Below, piece after piece: positions 61,058 through 64,000 of a stretch of DNA of 64,000 nt. Position numbers and translations under genes: made by a program. The stretch's first letter is position 1, and every line of letters starts with the position of its first letter. The notes under the pieces were generated by a model. The model was given only the letters and a program-made list of their open reading frames with translations, made no database searches and was not told the origin of the DNA. The stretch is from Yoonia vestfoldensis SKA53 (GTDB taxonomy: Bacteria > Pseudomonadota > Alphaproteobacteria > Rhodobacterales > Rhodobacteraceae), in NCBI RefSeq assembly GCF_000152785.1, contig NZ_CH672414.1, forward strand, positions 105,432 through 169,431. Direction: 5' to 3'.

Positions 61058-62578
61058 TCATCGCCTGTGCAAGCGCCTGAGCTCGCTGGGTGAATTATGG
61101 TTCTCAGCGACGGCGTCAATGCGCGCCCAAGCGGCGGCAAAAAACAAATTCGCTGTTTGCTGCGCGAAAGCGTGGGCTTGCGGTAACGGATCGGATGTCT
61201 GTGACATCGCGCTGCGCAAGATTTGCCAGTCGGCCAGACGCTGCAGCACAGGCGCGGACCCATGAGCCAGGTCGGTAACGAGATCTGCAAATTCATCCGC
61301 TCCGCCGCCTGCGCGCAGCCCACGGGTGGCAATGCTGCGTTCATGGATGCCGTTCGCCCCTTCGTAGATTGCACAGATCCGCGCATCCCGCCAAATCTGT
61401 TCCAGGCCATATTCGTTCAAATAGCCATAACCGCCGAGGATCTGGATGCCGAGGTCGGCCGCGCGTATCCCTGCCTCCGAGCAAAAGACTTTGCACAGCG
61501 GGGTCAGGAAATCACAAAGCGCGGGGCTATCTGCAGTTTCGACCGCCACAAGGGCGATGTGGCACATCGCGCGCGCGCCCAAAGCAAGGTGGCGTTGGTC
61601 GTCCAACATGCGCTGAACGTCTGCGTGCTGGTTGAGCAGGGCAGGTGATCCATGCGGCTGGCGGCCTTGTATGCGCTGCGCCGCATAGGCAGCCGCGATA
61701 TCCGCGGCGCGGCTGGCGTGGGCCACCCCTTGCAGGGCGACGTCGATGCGAGCGTGGTTCATCAAGGTAAACATCGCTTGCAACCCTTGCCCCTCGGTGC
61801 CGATCAATTCCGCCTTGGCCCCGTCAAACCGAAGCTGGCAGGTGGGCGATGCGTGCAGGCCCATCTTTTCCTCGATCCGCGTCACGCTGACGTCGGGCTG
61901 GGCGGGGCACATGTACAAGGACAGCCCGTTCATGCCAGCGTTTGCCGCACTGCTTCGGGCCAGCACCAGATGCAGGATTTCGGCTGACATGTCCTGATCG
62001 CCGCCAGAGATAAAGATTTTCTCGCCTGTGATCCGCCACCCGTCACCGGTGTTTTCAGCCCGGCACCGGATCGCCGAGAGATCCGATCCCGCCTGCGCTT
62101 CGGTCAGGCACATGGTCGAAAGGGCCGCGCCAGAGGCAAGTTTCGGAATCCACGCGTTCTGCTGGGCTGCCGTGCCGTATTTCATAAGCGTTGCAATCGC
62201 ACCGGGCACCAGATTGCAGACCATTTGCATCGCGTGATTTGCGCCGGAAAATAATTCGGACACCCCTGCCGCGATCAAAGGCGAGGCCCCCATGCCGCCA
62301 AACGCGGCTGGGGCTGTCAGCCCTTGCCAGCCGTCTTGTGCCAGTTGGGCATAGGCCGCGACAAAGCCGTCGGGCATCCGGACGCGCCCGTCGACAAGTT
62401 GCGCATGCTGGCGGTCACCCACCGCGTTGAGCGGCGCAATGACCCTTTCGGCAAAACCGGCAAAGTGGCCCAAGATGTCACCCGCCAATTCTGGGTCCCA
62501 TGCGGCAAGCGCGCCGGCCCCCGCCACATGATGCAGCGAGAAAAGGATATCTTCGGTCGGGGCAACAAAGGCGGTCAC
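61058..62578 (-). CDS. Acyl-CoA dehydrogenase-family protein
   Basis: A 506-residue flavoprotein of the acyl-CoA dehydrogenase family in a longer form. Segments are AAFGGMGASPLIAAGVSELF, TMCLTEAQAGSDLSAIRC, KIFISGGDQDMSAEILHLVL and the C-terminal catalytic-region ICAIYEGANGIHERS. It would oxidise a CoA thioester, passing electrons to ETF. Which thioester is unknown: no CoA ligase is in the visible part of the operon. It lies 8 bp after the P450 gene and 23 bp before the flavoprotein gene. Confidence 0.85.
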   Translation of the reverse strand: MTAFVAPTEDILFSLHHVAGAGALAAWDPELAGDILGHFAGFAERVIAPLNAVGDRQHAQLVDGRVRMPDGFVAAYAQLAQDGWQGLTAPAAFGGMGASPLIAAGVSELFSGANHAMQMVCNLVPGAIATLMKYGTAAQQNAWIPKLASGAALSTMCLTEAQAGSDLSAIRCRAENTGDGWRITGEKIFISGGDQDMSAEILHLVLARSSAANAGMNGLSLYMCPAQPDVSVTRIEEKMGLHASPTCQLRFDGAKAELIGTEGQGLQAMFTLMNHARIDVALQGVAHASRAADIAAAYAAQRIQGRQPHGSPALLNQHADVQRMLDDQRHLALGARAMCHIALVAVETADSPALCDFLTPLCKVFCSEAGIRAADLGIQILGGYGYLNEYGLEQIWRDARICAIYEGANGIHERSIATRGLRAGGGADEFADLVTDLAHGSAPVLQRLADWQILRSAMSQTSDPLPQAHAFAQQTANLFFAAAWARIDAVAENHNSPSELRRLHRR

Positions 62579-62586
62579 GTCAGGGG

Positions 62587-63765
62587 CTACTTCAACAAGA
62601 CTGGGATTTGAACAGCCCCACGAAAGCCAAATCCGCGCCAGATCACAGCGTCAGTATCGGGGATTTCCATATTCGGGAAACGGTCAAACAGGATTGGCAA
62701 CATCACCTTGCCCACCGCGCGCCTTGCCACATGGGTGCCTTGGCAAAAGTGCGGCCCATTGCCGAAGGATTGATGCGGGTTCTTGTCGCGATAGACCTCA
62801 AACACCTCGCCGTTATCAAAGAAGTCTTCATCGCGGTTAGCGCTGGCCTGAATCGTCATGACCGTGTCGCCTTTTGGGATGAGATAGCCGCGAATTTCGG
62901 TATCGACGGTCACAAGCCGCGACGAAGCAGAAATGGGCGCGACCCAGCGCACACCTTCTTCAAAGGCTTTGTCCCAATCCTCACGGCGTTTTACTTCGGC
63001 CAGTTGATCGGGATTGGTCAAAAGCCCGTAGATGATCGTGTTGAGCGCATCGCGTGGTTCATTGATCCCGCCGCCGATGGCGATTTTGATGTTGGCGTAG
63101 ATTTGCGAAATGGGGATCGGATCTTCGGCATTGAGCATCACGGAAAACGCCGAGTTGTTCGGCGCAGCGCGGTGGCGATCCTGAATGCGGTCGAGCAGCG
63201 CATCAATGGCGTCATTGGCGCGGTCGCTGCGGGCAAAGGGTTCATCCCGCCAACCGAAGTTGCCTGCGCCTTCGATAAGAGCTTGGGACCATTCCAGCAT
63301 ATCTTCGTCACTGGCGTCTTCCATACCCAGCAAGATCGCAAGGCCGCGCGCGGCATAGGCGCCTGACAAGATCGCAAACAGGTCTACGATTTCGCCGCGC
63401 GGCAGGCGGCTGACATATTCGCGGGCGATCTGCTCGTATTTGGGCATCCAGTCTGTCTGGATCACTTTGGCGGTAAAGGCGGGCGCCATCGCCATCCTCT
63501 CGCGGCGATGCTCGTCGCCGTCCTTGCGCATGAGCGTATGGGCGCGGAACGCCCGCTTCATCGGCGTATTGGGATCGTCAGAGCTGAAAATCTCGGGATT
63601 GTCTTTGACGTATTTTGTGTCGACCGCCTTTGTCAGCAGGGTGCGGCCTGCGGATTTTACGCGCAACACCGGGGCTTGGGCGCGCAGGCGGCGATAGATC
63701 GGAAACGGGTCGCGGTCCAATTGGTCCAGCGTAATCTGCTCGTCCAGTGGTGCTAAGTTTGGCAT
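62587..63765 (-). CDS. Cytochrome P450
   Basis: A 392-residue soluble bacterial P450. The heme-binding loop is FGNGPHFCQG with C341, and the K-helix E-x-x-R is E270/R273. The I-helix reads GGGINEPRD (231-239) where most P450s have A-G-x-D/E-T, so the usual acid-alcohol pair is replaced. The C-terminal FGFRGAVQIPV is a common end. Hydroxylation or O-demethylation of an aromatic acid is plausible from the pca neighbours. No ferredoxin or ferredoxin reductase gene is visible here, so redox partners must be elsewhere. Confidence 0.9.
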   Translation of the reverse strand: MPNLAPLDEQITLDQLDRDPFPIYRRLRAQAPVLRVKSAGRTLLTKAVDTKYVKDNPEIFSSDDPNTPMKRAFRAHTLMRKDGDEHRRERMAMAPAFTAKVIQTDWMPKYEQIAREYVSRLPRGEIVDLFAILSGAYAARGLAILLGMEDASDEDMLEWSQALIEGAGNFGWRDEPFARSDRANDAIDALLDRIQDRHRAAPNNSAFSVMLNAEDPIPISQIYANIKIAIGGGINEPRDALNTIIYGLLTNPDQLAEVKRREDWDKAFEEGVRWVAPISASSRLVTVDTEIRGYLIPKGDTVMTIQASANRDEDFFDNGEVFEVYRDKNPHQSFGNGPHFCQGTHVARRAVGKVMLPILFDRFPNMEIPDTDAVIWRGFGFRGAVQIPVLLK

Positions 63766-63792
63766 GTGTCATCTCCTCCCAATCGACGCTGT

Positions 63793-64000
63793 CTAAGACG
63801 TGGCTTCACCCAAAATCCGCAATGCGTTTTCTTTGAGGATCAAGGGCCGGACTTCGTCTTTGAAAGCAGCAGCTTCAAAGTCGGCCAACCAGCGGTCCGG
63901 CGTGATGGCAGGCCAGTCAGAGCCGAACAGCATCTTCTTTTTCAGGATCGAATTGGCGTAGCGGATAAATGTTTCGGGGAAGTATTTGGGCGACCAGCCA
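63793..64000 (-). CDS. Amidohydrolase-family protein, C-terminal part
   Basis: The last 68 codons of a gene that continues beyond the right edge. They read GWSPKYFPETFIRYANSIL, KKKMLFGSDWPAITPDRWLA and RPLILKENALRILG, the C-terminus of amidohydrolase_2 (TIM-barrel) proteins. The GSDWP motif carries the conserved Asp metal ligand. The family includes decarboxylases and hydrolases of aromatic and ring-cleavage acids. It ends 27 bp before the P450 gene and is probably the first visible member of that operon. Confidence 0.8.
   Translation of the reverse strand, partial: GWSPKYFPETFIRYANSILKKKMLFGSDWPAITPDRWLADFEAAAFKDEVRPLILKENALRILGEATS

Overview
This window reads as chromosomal DNA of an alphaproteobacterium, most likely a Rhodobacterales (Roseobacter-group) species. 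The pointers are a TauR/Tpa/SoeABC sulfonate-sulfite locus, a PcaQ-type protocatechuate operon with PobA, a TupABC tungstate importer, an NDUFS4-like complex I subunit, a monomeric isocitrate dehydrogenase, and mostly GC-rich genes packed with ATGA/TAATG overlaps. The genus cannot be fixed from sequence reading alone.

Layout. 1-4.8 kb: sugar-type ABC parts (frameshifted, truncated permease; solute-binding protein; UgpC/MalK-like ATPase), an IclR regulator and an ACT-domain threonine/serine dehydratase. 4.8-13.5 kb: one long minus-strand sulfur locus running tpa (taurine-pyruvate aminotransferase), tauR, a TauE-type exporter, a 62-codon relic of acetate kinase, then soeA, a 36-codon membrane peptide, soeB and soeC. 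No xsc or pta is present. 13.5-19 kb: housekeeping genes (membrane-anchored NYN ribonuclease, HugZ-like protein, uvrB, M29 aminopeptidase, complex I accessory subunit) ending in tRNA-Arg(TCT).

19.0-28.9 kb is a 9.84-kb integrated element. It is bounded by 47-bp perfect direct repeats of the tRNA 3' half. It carries a tyrosine integrase, an AlpA-like regulator, a primase-like protein, a replicative-type ATPase and an HGGxSTG protein, which is a satellite-like core. It also carries AT-richer cargo: a secreted FG-GAP lipoprotein and a membrane protein/HTH pair. It contains a 31-bp inverted repeat, GGACC-rich repeat clusters and candidate integrase arm sites. Directly outside attR lie an IS3 relic and a mannitol dehydrogenase relic.

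29.5-41.7 kb: a VIT-family metal transporter, icd, a NitT/TauT-type ABC transporter with two fumarylacetoacetate-hydrolase-family enzymes and a GntR regulator, and the tungstate uptake genes with their regulator. 41.8-52 kb: a flotillin-like protein and a branched-chain-type ABC transporter fused into an operon with a coniferyl-alcohol-dehydrogenase-like SDR and aldehyde dehydrogenases. 52-64 kb: an AraC regulator, the operon pobA-pcaC-pcaH-pcaG-BKACE-pcaD-pcaB with divergent pcaQ, and an unassigned amidohydrolase/P450/acyl-CoA dehydrogenase/flavoprotein operon cut by the window end.

Taken together, the right half points to growth on lignin-derived aromatics: uptake, alcohol and aldehyde oxidation, then 4-hydroxybenzoate and protocatechuate through beta-ketoadipate. 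The left part handles organosulfonate nitrogen and the detoxification or oxidation of the released sulfite.
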